From: Anaerolineae bacterium
GTDB lineage: Bacteria > Chloroflexota > Anaerolineae > Aggregatilineales > Phototrophicaceae
Length of the DNA stretch: 64,000 nt
Direction of reading: 5' to 3'
Assembly: GCA_022820665.1 (NCBI GenBank)
Contig: JAJEFB010000021.1
Coordinates: 1-64,000, forward strand
Both the position numbers and the translations under genes were made by a program. This document shows positions 17,415 to 26,063 of the stretch, in pieces; the first letter of the stretch is position 1; the number at the start of each line of letters is the position of its first letter. The notes under the pieces were generated by a model. The model made no database searches. It saw only the letters and a program-made list of their open reading frames with translations, and had not been told where the DNA came from.

Positions 17415-19847
17415 TCAGTTTCCGTTCTTCGGTACGCGGGCAGGGTCGCCGCCCAGAACTTCGATTGTCGGCTGCCAGGCTTCCTTTTCGGCATCCCAGG
17501 ACTGGGAGTAGAGGCCCCAGGCAAGACCGTTAGACCAGAAGGAGCGGAATGGCTCGGTCCGGGAGAGCAAGTCGTCGACAGGCGCAAAACTCAAGAGGTC
17601 CCTGGCGATATCAGCTTTCATGCCCGTGAGCGCCAGCAGCAGCGCCCAGCTCGACATGCTGCGGGCGTAGTGATTGCCGCATTCCACTTCGTTCCAGGGG
17701 TTGCGCCGGATACCGTCGTGTCGTTCGCGCACAGCCGCGACCAGCTCAATGCCCTCGTCAATCCAGCCCTCGTAAATGAGGTGCGCCGCAACCTGATATT
17801 CGATGCCGGTCCAGACCTCGTCGGCGTAGGGGAAGGGCAAGCTGGGACGGCCGCCCTGGGGCCAACTGCAGAGCAGCAAACCAGCCTCGTCATTGAGGGC
17901 GTAGACGCGCTGGCAATTGGCGTGCCCGCTGAAATCGTCCTTGAAGTTGTGATCGTAGATCGACTTGAGCGCGTCGCGAATGTGCTCGGCGGGCAGCAGC
18001 TTGCCAAACCCCAGGATCTCGGCGTGGAGCTGACCGAGCAATTGGTCGGACAAGCAGCCCTCGCCGTGCTGGTACTTTTGCGCGTTGACGTCGTCGACCT
18101 TCTGGGCGTAATAGCCGCCGTTCCAGAGCATGGCATCCAGATTGGCGCTGCCCGTTTCCCGGGCTTGGCGGCAGCGCTCGCTCAGATCGGCCTCGCCCAT
18201 GATCAGCGCCATCTCTTCGACGGCGCGCAGCCCAGCCAGGTAATAGATCCCGCAGAGCGGATTGGGACCGTGAAACTCGATGTCGTAAGTATTGTGCTGC
18301 ACGGCGTCGAGGACCTGGTCGCCATCCTTGTCCCAATAGCCGCTGGCGAAGCCGATGGCGCGCTTGATGCCGGGCCAGATTTCGGCGAGGAAGTCCCGGT
18401 CGCCGCTCAGCTGCCATTCGCGATAGGCGCGCAGGATCGAGCCCATCTGTCCATCGACGGCGGCGTCCGTCCTGCCGCCCCAGACGAAGTCTTCGTGAAA
18501 GGTGCCGAAGCTACGGAAGCGCATGAAACCGTCGTCGCCGGTCTCCACGTTGAACTCGATGCGGCGCATCTCGCGCTCCAGCGATGGGAAGAGATAAGCG
18601 ATGGTGAAGGCATAACTCCAGACGTGGGTGCAATTGCCCGGGCAGCAACCGTATTCGTCGTTGCAGCCTTCCCAACCGTAGAAGCGACCGTCTTCCAGCC
18701 AGAAGCAGGTGGTGCTGCGCAATGGCACGATATTGGCGGAAATGGCGTCGAGAACGACGGCAGGCAGCGTGGTATCGAAGAGCGCGTCGTGGAATTGTCT
18801 GGTTGTCGATTCCAGCCGTTGCAGGTTTTCGGTGACATAGCGGCCGACCTCCCAGGCGTCGGCAAAGCGCGTCGCATAGTGATTGCGGGCGATGCCCACG
18901 TCTTTTTCATCGACGCTTAGCATGGGCAAAGTCCGCAGATCCCAGGTATTGGGGCGGTTGGGGAAATGCCAGGTTAGAATGAAAGTAAATTGCTTGCTTT
19001 CGCCTGGCGCAAGGTTGTCCACCAAACCGAGCGAGCCGGTGGCAAGTCGTTCGCCGGCTTCGTCATCCGGGGGATCGTTGAGCAAGCCGTCATCGAGCAA
19101 ATCATCCCAGAAATCGTGCAAGTAATCCCACCATTCGCCGCGCATCCAGGTACGTTTCATCGTTACGGAGTCGTGATCGGTGACCAGGGCGACGCTGCCG
19201 AAGTTGAGGTCGGAATCGGCGATCTGGTCGTTGCTCATGTACAGTCCGCGCAGGGCGATCTCGTCGCGGAAGCTATTCACCGCGCGCCCCTGCGCGACCG
19301 ATGCCCGGTTCATGTAGGGATCGAATTCATTGCTGCCGACCGGATTGCTCAGCGTACCCACCAGGCTGAGCTCCACCGGGTCCGCCGTCCGGTTGGCGAC
19401 GGTATAGGTCATGATCGCGCAGGGTATGCCGGAATCTTCCGGATTGAGGGGCAGCAGCGGCGTGTATGCCTCGAGTTGAACATCGACAGGCAGGTCGGGA
19501 TCATCGAATTCGATAGCTGCGAAGGGATACTGTCCGCGGAAGGTCGTGCCTTTGAAGCGCGGCAAGCCAGCGCCGGTTGAGGGGTGATAGCCATGTGACA
19601 AGTCATAGGGCGGCTGGACTGGACCCTCGAGAACGCGGATCCGGGCTTCTTGCCCGGCTTGCCGGCAGCGAATGGCGAAGAATGTGAGCGGCAGCGAGGC
19701 GCCCTTGGCGGGCAGATTGAAGATCTCCCAATCGCGCAATTCGCCGCGGGCGCCCAGCGAGACGTTGCCGGTGCCGATGCCGCCTAAGGGAAAAGCCAGA
19801 GCCGTAGCGGTCGCGTCGAAACTTCTAATTTCATCATGATATTTCAT
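17415..19847 (-). CDS. GH116 family beta-glucosidase (GBA2-like)
   Basis: 810 residues from the ATG at 19847, chosen because AAGAAGGAA lies eight bases upstream; a GTG six codons earlier is the alternative. The N-terminal GBA2-type beta-sandwich begins with AFPLGGIGTGNVSLGARGEL, and the C-terminal alpha/alpha barrel includes CNDEYGCCPGNCTHVWSYAF, DGQMGSILRAYRE and NTYDIEFHGPNPLCG, all typical of GH116. No signal peptide, so it is likely cytoplasmic, cleaving beta-glucosides or glucosylated compounds. It converges on the GH16 operon and leads a two-gene unit with the deacetylase. Two GTCCG-N3-CGGAC palindromes lie 140-200 bases upstream. Confidence 0.9.
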   Translation of the reverse strand: MKYHDEIRSFDATATALAFPLGGIGTGNVSLGARGELRDWEIFNLPAKGASLPLTFFAIRCRQAGQEARIRVLEGPVQPPYDLSHGYHPSTGAGLPRFKGTTFRGQYPFAAIEFDDPDLPVDVQLEAYTPLLPLNPEDSGIPCAIMTYTVANRTADPVELSLVGTLSNPVGSNEFDPYMNRASVAQGRAVNSFRDEIALRGLYMSNDQIADSDLNFGSVALVTDHDSVTMKRTWMRGEWWDYLHDFWDDLLDDGLLNDPPDDEAGERLATGSLGLVDNLAPGESKQFTFILTWHFPNRPNTWDLRTLPMLSVDEKDVGIARNHYATRFADAWEVGRYVTENLQRLESTTRQFHDALFDTTLPAVVLDAISANIVPLRSTTCFWLEDGRFYGWEGCNDEYGCCPGNCTHVWSYAFTIAYLFPSLEREMRRIEFNVETGDDGFMRFRSFGTFHEDFVWGGRTDAAVDGQMGSILRAYREWQLSGDRDFLAEIWPGIKRAIGFASGYWDKDGDQVLDAVQHNTYDIEFHGPNPLCGIYYLAGLRAVEEMALIMGEADLSERCRQARETGSANLDAMLWNGGYYAQKVDDVNAQKYQHGEGCLSDQLLGQLHAEILGFGKLLPAEHIRDALKSIYDHNFKDDFSGHANCQRVYALNDEAGLLLCSWPQGGRPSLPFPYADEVWTGIEYQVAAHLIYEGWIDEGIELVAAVRERHDGIRRNPWNEVECGNHYARSMSSWALLLALTGMKADIARDLLSFAPVDDLLSRTEPFRSFWSNGLAWGLYSQSWDAEKEAWQPTIEVLGGDPARVPKNGN

Positions 19848-19984
19848 TTGCAGTTCCTTCTTCACACATACCGTTGGTCTATCGTCTAATCTCGATAATT
19901 ATCCCCGAAGAGGCGCTGAACCGCTAGCAATACCAGGGCAATCGCAGGGCGAGCGTTTGTTTCAGGTTTGTTCTTTGTCCGACT

Positions 19985-20050
19985 TTGTCCGTTTCGGACA
20001 ATGAAATATATTTTTCGGACAATAGACGCGGTTTTGCGTCCGAAACGGAC
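19985..20050. promoter_or_regulatory. Pair of GTCCG-N3-CGGAC palindromes upstream of GH116
   Basis: TTGTCCGTTTCGGACAA (19985-20001) and GTCCGAAACGGAC (20038-20050) are palindromes with the same half sites and a 3-base centre, about 51 bp apart (five turns). An additional half site CGGACAAT lies between them and TTTGTCCG is repeated at 19974. They look like operators for a dimeric regulator acting on the minus-strand GH116 operon, and differ from the LacI boxes of the GH16 operon. Confidence 0.5.
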
Positions 20051-20529
20051 AAAACGCAGGGGGTTGAGGGTATGAATTTGGTTTGCCGGCGCGCCCGCCG
20101 CCATAAAGTCGGCTTCTGCCCCTGACATGCCTCTGAACTTCCCCTGGCTGCTCCGCTAAATTCCGCAAGTGTATAGATACCGTATAGATACAGTCTGTTA
20201 TTTCGGGAGGTACTTTTTTGAGTCCGGCGGTGAAGGCGGGAACAGGCGGAGGGCATCGGCTGGGCACCGAGATTGGGAGCTTGCGATAATTGATCCATAG
20301 GGGGAGCATATCATCATTTTGAGTAGAAGTAAAGAACAGATGTTCGTGATTTTCGAGATTGCCGAAAAGCGATTTTTGGGTGGCGCCTCGCAGGGTCGCG
20401 TAGACACTGACCGCCGATACTGACCTGCGGGGAAAGATTCAGAGTAAATGCAAGTAAGTAAAGCAAATTCACCACAGAGGCACAGAAGTAAGTGCAAGTA
20501 AGTAATGAGAATGCGAGAATGCCTTTATT

Positions 20530-20575
20530 CAACCCCACCCCCCGGCCCCCTCCCCATTGCAATGGAGAGGGGGAG
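20530..20575. repeat. GC-rich inverted repeat with ATTGCAATGG centre, copy 1
   Basis: CCCCACCCCCCGGCC, then CCTCCCCATTGCAATGG and AGAGGGGGAG. A near-identical copy lies at about 33886-33926. It can fold into a strong hairpin (CCCCTCCCCATT with AATGGAGAGGGG) and is non-coding. Confidence 0.6.
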
Positions 20576-20727
20576 CGCATTCGGCGAGATTAGGATTACA
20601 TGTAGAACTTTCGCTACAAATGAGATTTTTTCGCATTACTTACTTAGAACTACTGAGAGCACAGAGAGTTTTTGACCACCGAGAGGCGCGGAGGGCGCGT
20701 GGACACAGCCCGCCGACACTGACCGCC

Positions 20728-20852
20728 GGTCGCCTCTACGTAGCTTGTATGTATGTTGTGGTTTGGGCTGTCAGATGGCGTCATTTTCTTGCTGTAGACA
20801 GGTATTTGCGTCTGTTTTGTTCCACAGATAGATTAGCGGGCAAGCCTTGCAG
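20728..20852. repeat. Dispersed repeat, copy B
   Basis: It shares with copy A (4858-4995), in the same order, the blocks GTCGCC(C)CTAC, TTGTGGTTTGG, CAGGTATTTGCGTCTGTTTT and AGCGG(A/G)(T/C)AAGCCTT. The adjoining hairpin is a separate entry. Confidence 0.6.
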
Positions 20853-20853
20853 G

Positions 20854-20874
20854 GGCGAGCCACCGGCTCGCCCG
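20854..20874. repeat. GGGCGA-family hairpin
   Basis: GGGCGAGCC, three bases, GGCTCGCCC: a perfect 9 bp stem immediately after dispersed repeat copy B. Same family as the hairpins at 1935, 4858 and 30984. Confidence 0.65.
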
Positions 20875-21121
20875 TACAAGTTTTGACGTGATTGTAGATG
20901 GCGCTGTCAGGCGAGCTAAGGGGGCCGGTACATTTTGCGGCTGGCGGGCGACTTGCGCGCCTCTTGGAGACAGTTTCGCTGTTTCAACCGAAAAGGATAC
21001 ACTACTAAAACTGGCATTTCGCAAGCGGCGGGCAATATTGTTATAATGTCAGTCGGATGGTAGCAGTCCTGTTGCCGCGCCATTGGCGTGGAGCAGTGTC
21101 AGATGCAAGAGGAGGCGCGCG

Positions 21122-22438
21122 ATGGCCGATGCGCAAATCACAGTTCAAGATCGTTTCGTTCCGCAGACCCTGGACCTGTTGCAAGGGGTCTTCGCCGGCT
21201 ATCCGGGGCGTGATTTTGCCGTGCGTTTGTGGGAGGGAACAATCTGGGAGCAAGAAGGCACGACTGAGCATCGCTTCACGATCGTGCTCAATCATCCGGC
21301 GGCTTTGCGCCGCATGTTCTTTCCACCGACCGAGCGTCGCCTGGGCGAAGCCTATATGTTCGGCGATTTCGAAATCGAAGGCAATATGTACGAAGCCATC
21401 TACCTGGCGCGCTACCTGTGGGAAAACTGGACCTGGCGCGATACGCTGCGCTTTGCCCCAAAGCTGTTGCGCTTGCCGTCTCACTCGTCCAGCTCGAATG
21501 AACAGATCGCCCATATCTCCGGGCAGAAGCACTCGGTCAACCGCGACAAACAAGCGATCCAATACCATTATGATGTATCAAACGAGTTTTATCAACTGTG
21601 GCTCGACGAAAGAATGGTTTATTCCTGCGCCTATTTTGCCGATCCCGACGAAAGCATTGATAGCGCGCAGAGCCGCAAGCTCGACTATATCTGCCGCAAG
21701 CTGCGCTTGCAGCCGGGCGAGCGCTTGCTGGATATCGGCTGTGGTTGGGGCGCGCTGATCATGTACGCCGCCCAACACTACGGCGTGGATGCGCTGGGCA
21801 TCACACTCAGCGAAAAGCAACTGGCGCTGGCGAAGGAGCGCATCGCCGCGGCCGGGCTGGCCGATCGCTGTCGCGCCCAATTGCTGGATTACCGCAACGT
21901 GGACGAGTCGCAGCCCTTTGACAAGATCGTCAGCGTCGGCATGGTGGAGCATGTCGGCCGGGAAAACCTGGGCATCTATTTTGAGAAAGCCTACCGTCTG
22001 CTGAAACCGGGCGGCGTCTTTCTCAACCACGGTATTACGCTTTTGAGCGCGCCATTTGAGGCGCTGTACGAAGCAAAGGATTCTTTCGTCCAGCAATACG
22101 TCTTTCCGGATGGCGACAGCCAGCCCATTGCCTACGTTTTGGATGTCGCTGCCAAAGCGAAATTTGAGTGTCGAGACGTGGAAAGCCTGCGCGAGCATTA
22201 TGCCTTAACGCTCAAGAACTGGCTGGAACGCTACGAGGCGCATGAGCAGACCATCCTCGATATGCTGGGTCCCACCGGCTATCGCCAATGGCGGATCTAC
22301 CTGGCGGGGGCGCGCTGGGTCTTCGAATCCGGCTATAACTCCATTCACCAGGCTTTGCTGTACAAATCACTGGACGGCAAGACCGCGCATGGCTACCTCC
22401 CGCTCACGCGCGACGACTGGTACAAAGACGGAGCCTGA
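21122..22438 (+). CDS. cfa: Cyclopropane-fatty-acyl-phospholipid synthase
   Basis: 438 residues. The ATG at 21122 follows GAGGAGGCGCGCG; upstream in-frame codons are not needed. The N-terminal domain (1 to about 130) is the CFA lipid-binding part. The C-terminal SAM domain shows the linker HYDVSNEFYQLWLDERMVYSCAYF, the SAM motif LLDIGCGWGAL near 205, VEHVGRENLGIYF with the active-site region near 280, and the ending LYKSLDGKTAHGYLPLTR. It adds a methylene group from SAM across double bonds of membrane phospholipid acyl chains, at the inner membrane face. It appears monocistronic, with a TATAAT at 21042 in its leader. Confidence 0.93.
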   Translation: MADAQITVQDRFVPQTLDLLQGVFAGYPGRDFAVRLWEGTIWEQEGTTEHRFTIVLNHPAALRRMFFPPTERRLGEAYMFGDFEIEGNMYEAIYLARYLWENWTWRDTLRFAPKLLRLPSHSSSSNEQIAHISGQKHSVNRDKQAIQYHYDVSNEFYQLWLDERMVYSCAYFADPDESIDSAQSRKLDYICRKLRLQPGERLLDIGCGWGALIMYAAQHYGVDALGITLSEKQLALAKERIAAAGLADRCRAQLLDYRNVDESQPFDKIVSVGMVEHVGRENLGIYFEKAYRLLKPGGVFLNHGITLLSAPFEALYEAKDSFVQQYVFPDGDSQPIAYVLDVAAKAKFECRDVESLREHYALTLKNWLERYEAHEQTILDMLGPTGYRQWRIYLAGARWVFESGYNSIHQALLYKSLDGKTAHGYLPLTRDDWYKDGA

Positions 22439-22497
22439 TTCAGCGTCTTCAAGGACGCGGGATGGACGTGGCTAATCAGCAGGCGGGTGGTCGTCGC

Positions 22498-23337
22498 TCA
22501 GATCAGCCGTGGCTGCAGTTGCGGCAATAGAATCTCACTGATTCGCAAATCGTAAGGTTGCCGATCAAGGAAATAGCTGATTGATTCGTAACCGACGCTT
22601 TCGAGCTTGTCGAGCGCTTTATCGAAGTCGGCGCCGACGCGGTAAGCGTCATGCGAGTCGGAGCCGAGCACGACGGGGATGTTTCGCGCCGCCATCTCCC
22701 CCAGGATCTCCATGCCGGGATTCATTTCCGGATAGGGTTTGTTGAGGCCGCTGGTATTGAGTTCCATAGCGATGCCGGTTCGCGCGATGCGATCCAGAGC
22801 GCGGCGAATTGTATCAAGATGATCGGAGACGTCGTATTGCTTGGGATGCACGATCTTGACGATGTCGGGATGGCTTAGACAGTCAAACAAGCCAGATTCA
22901 GCCGCATTTGCCAGATTCTCGAAGTAGCCCCGTTCGTATGCCAGGCGGGACGAACCCTCGAGATAGATCGCCTGGTATTCCTGGGTCTGCGGATGGACCG
23001 AGCCCAGGATATAGCTGAAATCGGCTTTCTGGTGCAGATCCTCCAGCCAACTCTCCATGCCGGGCATGTAATCGCTTTCCAAGCCCAGGCGCACATCGAC
23101 GCGCCCGGCGAAGTCTTCGCGCGTTTTCTCGATCATCTCCACATATTGAGGCAGTTGATTGACGCTCATGCGCGCGCCGGGGTTCCAGCCAAAGGGCATG
23201 GGACTGTGGCAGGTGAAGGTGATGCCGCGCAAGCCTTTCTTCTCGGCTTCCTGCGCGTAATCGGCGGGAGCGCCGCGGGCGTGTTTGCACAGGGGGGTGT
23301 GCATGTGAGAATCGTACATGTTTGGCTGGATGGGCAT
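22498..23337 (-). CDS. PHP-domain histidinol-phosphatase-like phosphoesterase
   Basis: 279 residues from the ATG at 23337, preceded by GGAG at five bases; the longer frame upstream lacks family sequence. PHP metal motifs: YDSHMHTPLCKHARG at the N-terminus, FTCHSP near 40, GLESDYMPG near 80, LGSVHP near 100, DCLSHPD near 150 and LGSDSHDAYRVG near 225. The length and motif set match HisK-type histidinol-phosphatases, which release phosphate from histidinol phosphate in histidine synthesis, but PHP phosphatases of other specificity look alike. No his genes are adjacent, so the substrate is uncertain. It converges with the cyclopropane synthase gene. Confidence 0.82.
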   Translation of the reverse strand: MPIQPNMYDSHMHTPLCKHARGAPADYAQEAEKKGLRGITFTCHSPMPFGWNPGARMSVNQLPQYVEMIEKTREDFAGRVDVRLGLESDYMPGMESWLEDLHQKADFSYILGSVHPQTQEYQAIYLEGSSRLAYERGYFENLANAAESGLFDCLSHPDIVKIVHPKQYDVSDHLDTIRRALDRIARTGIAMELNTSGLNKPYPEMNPGMEILGEMAARNIPVVLGSDSHDAYRVGADFDKALDKLESVGYESISYFLDRQPYDLRISEILLPQLQPRLI

Positions 23338-23522
23338 GGGGGCTCCGGGGACTGAATACGGACGGAAACGCCGTCCATTGTGGCGCAGAAGCGGGGGGAT
23401 GTCTATTGCGGGTTTGATTACAGTCCCAGACCTACGCTTTTGCCTACTCACAGGCTACGAAACGGGGATCAGCAGGAAATGCGTCGTAGGCTGGGTCAGG
23501 TTCAGCTTGTGAAAGGATACTG

Positions 23523-25316
23523 ATGATGTTCAAGCGGCTATTTATCACATTGGGTTTCCTGCTGGTCTTCGCGGCCGCGTCGCCATTGCTCACAATGGCA
23601 TGCAGCGGATATCCCTACTTCAGCGTGGAAGACCTGCCAGAGATGGAACTTTTGGTGCGCGCAACAGTCATTGATGCTGATGATCGTGGCTACAGCGCGG
23701 TGATCCGCGTTGAAGAATACTACAAGGGCGAGGGTCCGAAATTGCTGACAGTCGCCCGCTACAATATCGGCTTGCAGACCGGGCGCGGCGTACGTGGTTA
23801 TGACACCGGCTGTCTTTACACCGGCCATGGACATGAGTGGCGTCCGGGGTCGACGGGCTATTTCGGGCTAAGCCGAAACTATTTCGAAACGTATAGCGAT
23901 TACCACCATGGTTCGGCTCACTTCTATGTCTGGGATGGGCAGATAACTTACCAGGAGGGCGCGACCGAGGGCTACGCCCTGGAATGGGACGCGCCGAAGA
24001 CAATCTCCGAAGACGATTTCATTGCCAAAATGCTTGAAGCAGGCGGACGTGAAGAGCCTGCCCCCCCAACGATTGACGGCGTGCTTCGCTATCCACTGAT
24101 GCGGTACCTGATGATCACGACGGAAAATGGCACACGTTACCAGGTGAATCCCGACCGCAGCGTGACGCCGGTTGACGGGGAGACGGCGATAGCGATTTCC
24201 CCTGACGACGCCCATGTCGTGATACGAGCCGACGAAGAGACCCTTGGCTTTTATTATGTTTGGCCGTTGGGATATACGCCGGCACACATAGAGCAGACCG
24301 TGAAGGTCCCTGGGCGGGACCTGCTGTTTAGCAATGACAGTCATATGGTCGCCGTCTGGGATGACGCGCAACTTTCCGTCCATCTGTTCCGCAACGAAGG
24401 GCGGGGCAACCACGGCGACTGGGGAACCGGCATGCGGCTTGACCTTATCGCGAGCACCGCACTCGCTATTGCTGATGGAGGGTCGGCGATTGTCCAATGG
24501 AGCGCGGACAACAGCACCATCGCCTGGCAAGACGACACTGGCATTTGGCGCTGGGATCTTTATGAAGATGCCGAAGCGGACCTGGTCGCCGCTGCGGAGG
24601 ATATAGAAGACGCGAAACTGCTCGACCTGTCGGCAAGCGGTCGTTATGTCCGCTACGGAACCGCCAGCGGCTGGACGCTCTTTGACAGCGATAGCGGGGA
24701 GGCTTACGGCAACGCGCTGGCGTCACCGGGCGATCGCCATCTGATTTTTGTCAATAGCGACACTACGTCAATCGAGAACTGGCGGGAAACGGACAAGTGC
24801 GCACCGCCTTTACGGCAGAATTGCGCGGTATACGTTGGTATCGGCGACGCTGAATCAATTACGGTCTTCCCCTATCAGATGGAACTGCTGGGCCTGGTCG
24901 GCTGTGGCTCGTACTGCTATGTCGTGGGAACGTCCTGGCATCCGGCGATTGATAGCAACAAGACCGGATACAGTGGCGGTAGATACATTGGAAAATCCAT
25001 TTCCGACCTGCGCCAGATCGCGTATGACCCGACTCATGACCAGCCTGCCGTTCTACGAGGCGACTACCAGATCGAATTTGAGTTCTATCCTAGCTCGTAT
25101 TTTGATGGTTCCCTAGAACTCGACGATTCGGATCTGGCTCGCTTGGACTATGTGAACCTTGAGGGTCAGCTTGACAGCCCGATTGCCGGCATCGAATGGG
25201 GACAACCGGTCTTTTACGACAGCTTCATGCTGACAGCGACCGAGCATTTGCCGCGGACGGTTACGATAGCGCATTCTGACTCAGCGCCGCTTCAGGATAA
25301 CCCGAACAATACCTGA
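23523..25316 (+). CDS. Secreted hypothetical protein with Cys-rich N-terminus and propeller-like repeats
   Basis: 597 residues. A Sec signal peptide (about 1-26) ends before ACSGYPYF; the cysteine at this place resembles the start of TIMP/NTR-like secreted domains, and VRATVID...IRVEEYYKGEG fits such a fold. It could also be a lipoprotein, though the residues before the Cys are not a good lipobox. From about 195 on there are repeated segments (ISPDDAHVVIRAD, SNDSHMVAVWDDAQL, WSADNSTIAWQDDTGIWRWDL, SASGRYVRYGT) typical of WD40- or TolB-like propeller blades. AAAGGATACTG precedes the start. Function unknown. Confidence 0.75.
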   Translation: MMFKRLFITLGFLLVFAAASPLLTMACSGYPYFSVEDLPEMELLVRATVIDADDRGYSAVIRVEEYYKGEGPKLLTVARYNIGLQTGRGVRGYDTGCLYTGHGHEWRPGSTGYFGLSRNYFETYSDYHHGSAHFYVWDGQITYQEGATEGYALEWDAPKTISEDDFIAKMLEAGGREEPAPPTIDGVLRYPLMRYLMITTENGTRYQVNPDRSVTPVDGETAIAISPDDAHVVIRADEETLGFYYVWPLGYTPAHIEQTVKVPGRDLLFSNDSHMVAVWDDAQLSVHLFRNEGRGNHGDWGTGMRLDLIASTALAIADGGSAIVQWSADNSTIAWQDDTGIWRWDLYEDAEADLVAAAEDIEDAKLLDLSASGRYVRYGTASGWTLFDSDSGEAYGNALASPGDRHLIFVNSDTTSIENWRETDKCAPPLRQNCAVYVGIGDAESITVFPYQMELLGLVGCGSYCYVVGTSWHPAIDSNKTGYSGGRYIGKSISDLRQIAYDPTHDQPAVLRGDYQIEFEFYPSSYFDGSLELDDSDLARLDYVNLEGQLDSPIAGIEWGQPVFYDSFMLTATEHLPRTVTIAHSDSAPLQDNPNNT

Positions 25317-25535
25317 TTGCGGGTCGGCTTGGCGATCAATTCGTCGGGCGAATATCAGCGTGGAGGTCAAGACAGATCGGATAGCGCATCGAAGACTCGC
25401 TTCGCTTTCGGAGGAGGTTGCGCTGGCCGATCTATCTTGGCTCCATTGTTTTGCAAAGTTTGTTTTGCAAAGTTCGCCAAGATGGAGAGACCATGCCCGC
25501 GACGGTGGCGTCGTTTCAAGTCTGGATGAAGGGCT

Positions 25536-25901
25536 TCAAGTCGTCGCGGCGCGCACGATGTCCGCGATTCTGGCCTCGGTCGCCTCGTCCAGCTCGGGCT
25601 CGGCGAGGAACCAGGCGTTGGCGATGAGCTTGTCGGGCGCGTCTTCGTCGATGGGCAAGTTGGCTTTCTCGGTGAGGCCAAAGGTCACATAATCGTCCAT
25701 GCGAATGAAGACGAGGACGGGACCGCTCTTGGCGTAGCCGGGCATGCCATACCACAGTCTGGGCTTGAGATCCGGATTGGCCGCCATGATGATTTCATGC
25801 AGGCGCTGGCCTATCGAGGCCTGGGCGCCGAACATCTGCGGGATTTTGTCGAGTACTGCCGCCAGGTTGTCAGCATCCTTCTGCGCTTTCTTGGTTGCCA
25901 T
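25536..25901 (-). CDS. DUF1801 (YdhG-like) small protein
   Basis: 121 residues with the DUF1801/YdhG-like pattern: a helical N-terminus (LHEIIMAANPDLKPRLWYGMPGYAKSGPVLVFIRMDDYVTFGL) followed by a C-terminal helix. GAGC lies before the start codon. Soluble and cytoplasmic. Members have been linked to iron chaperone or phosphoryl functions, but the biochemical role is poorly defined. It is flanked by unrelated genes: the propeller protein converges on it and a hairpin separates it from the kinase gene end. Confidence 0.75.
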   Translation of the reverse strand: MATKKAQKDADNLAAVLDKIPQMFGAQASIGQRLHEIIMAANPDLKPRLWYGMPGYAKSGPVLVFIRMDDYVTFGLTEKANLPIDEDAPDKLIANAWFLAEPELDEATEARIADIVRAATT

Positions 25902-26017
25902 ACAAGCTCCTTATCTTCAAGCAACAATACAATAGAGACTTGTGCACATATGCAAGAGTATTCGGGAAGATACTTCATTAGTCAAGTTGTCGCTACTAGC
26001 GGATTGCCTCTGCCTTG

Positions 26018-26045
26018 AATGCCTTGGTTCGCGAACCAGGGCATT
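26018..26045. terminator. Strong hairpin after the kinase operon
   Basis: AATGCCTTGGTTCG pairs with CGAACCAGGGCATT, a 14 bp stem with one wobble pair and no intervening base. It lies 19 bases past the stop of the minus-strand FGGY kinase gene. There is no T-tract, so it may be a 3' mRNA end stabiliser or a factor-dependent stop. Confidence 0.55.
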
Positions 26046-26063
26046 GGCTCGTTCCGACGCGAC

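Larger units (their letters stand above)
19848..21121. other. Repeat-rich intergenic region
   Basis: About 1.27 kb with no credible gene; the short frames here have no ribosome sites and read through repeats. Contents: TTTGTCCG-type palindromes (19985, 20038), direct repeats of GCAAGTAAGTAA near 20455 and 20489, CCACAGAGGCACAG and CCACCGAGAGGCG motifs, a GC-rich inverted repeat (20530-20575), dispersed repeat copy B (20728-20852) with its hairpin, and a -10-like TATAAT at 21042 that may serve the cyclopropane synthase gene. Confidence 0.7.

Noticed and set aside
17403..18920. Long open frame (505 codons) on the plus strand
   Set aside because: Lies antisense to the GH116 gene; its composition follows from the GC-rich third positions of the real gene and no family sequence is seen.
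20440..20510. CRISPR-like short direct repeats
   Set aside because: Only two copies of GCAAGTAAGTAA with no regular spacers or cas genes.
19886..20600. Several overlapping short minus-strand frames
   Set aside because: They read through repeats and palindromes and lack ribosome sites; treated as non-coding.
25423..25490. Inverted repeat ATCTTGGC/GCCAAGAT with a doubled TTTTGCAAAGTT
   Set aside because: Short stem and long loop between convergent genes; too weak to call a terminator.
26018..26045. tRNA or tRNA fragment suggested by a GGTTCGCGAACC motif
   Set aside because: Only a simple 14 bp hairpin; no acceptor, D or anticodon arms.
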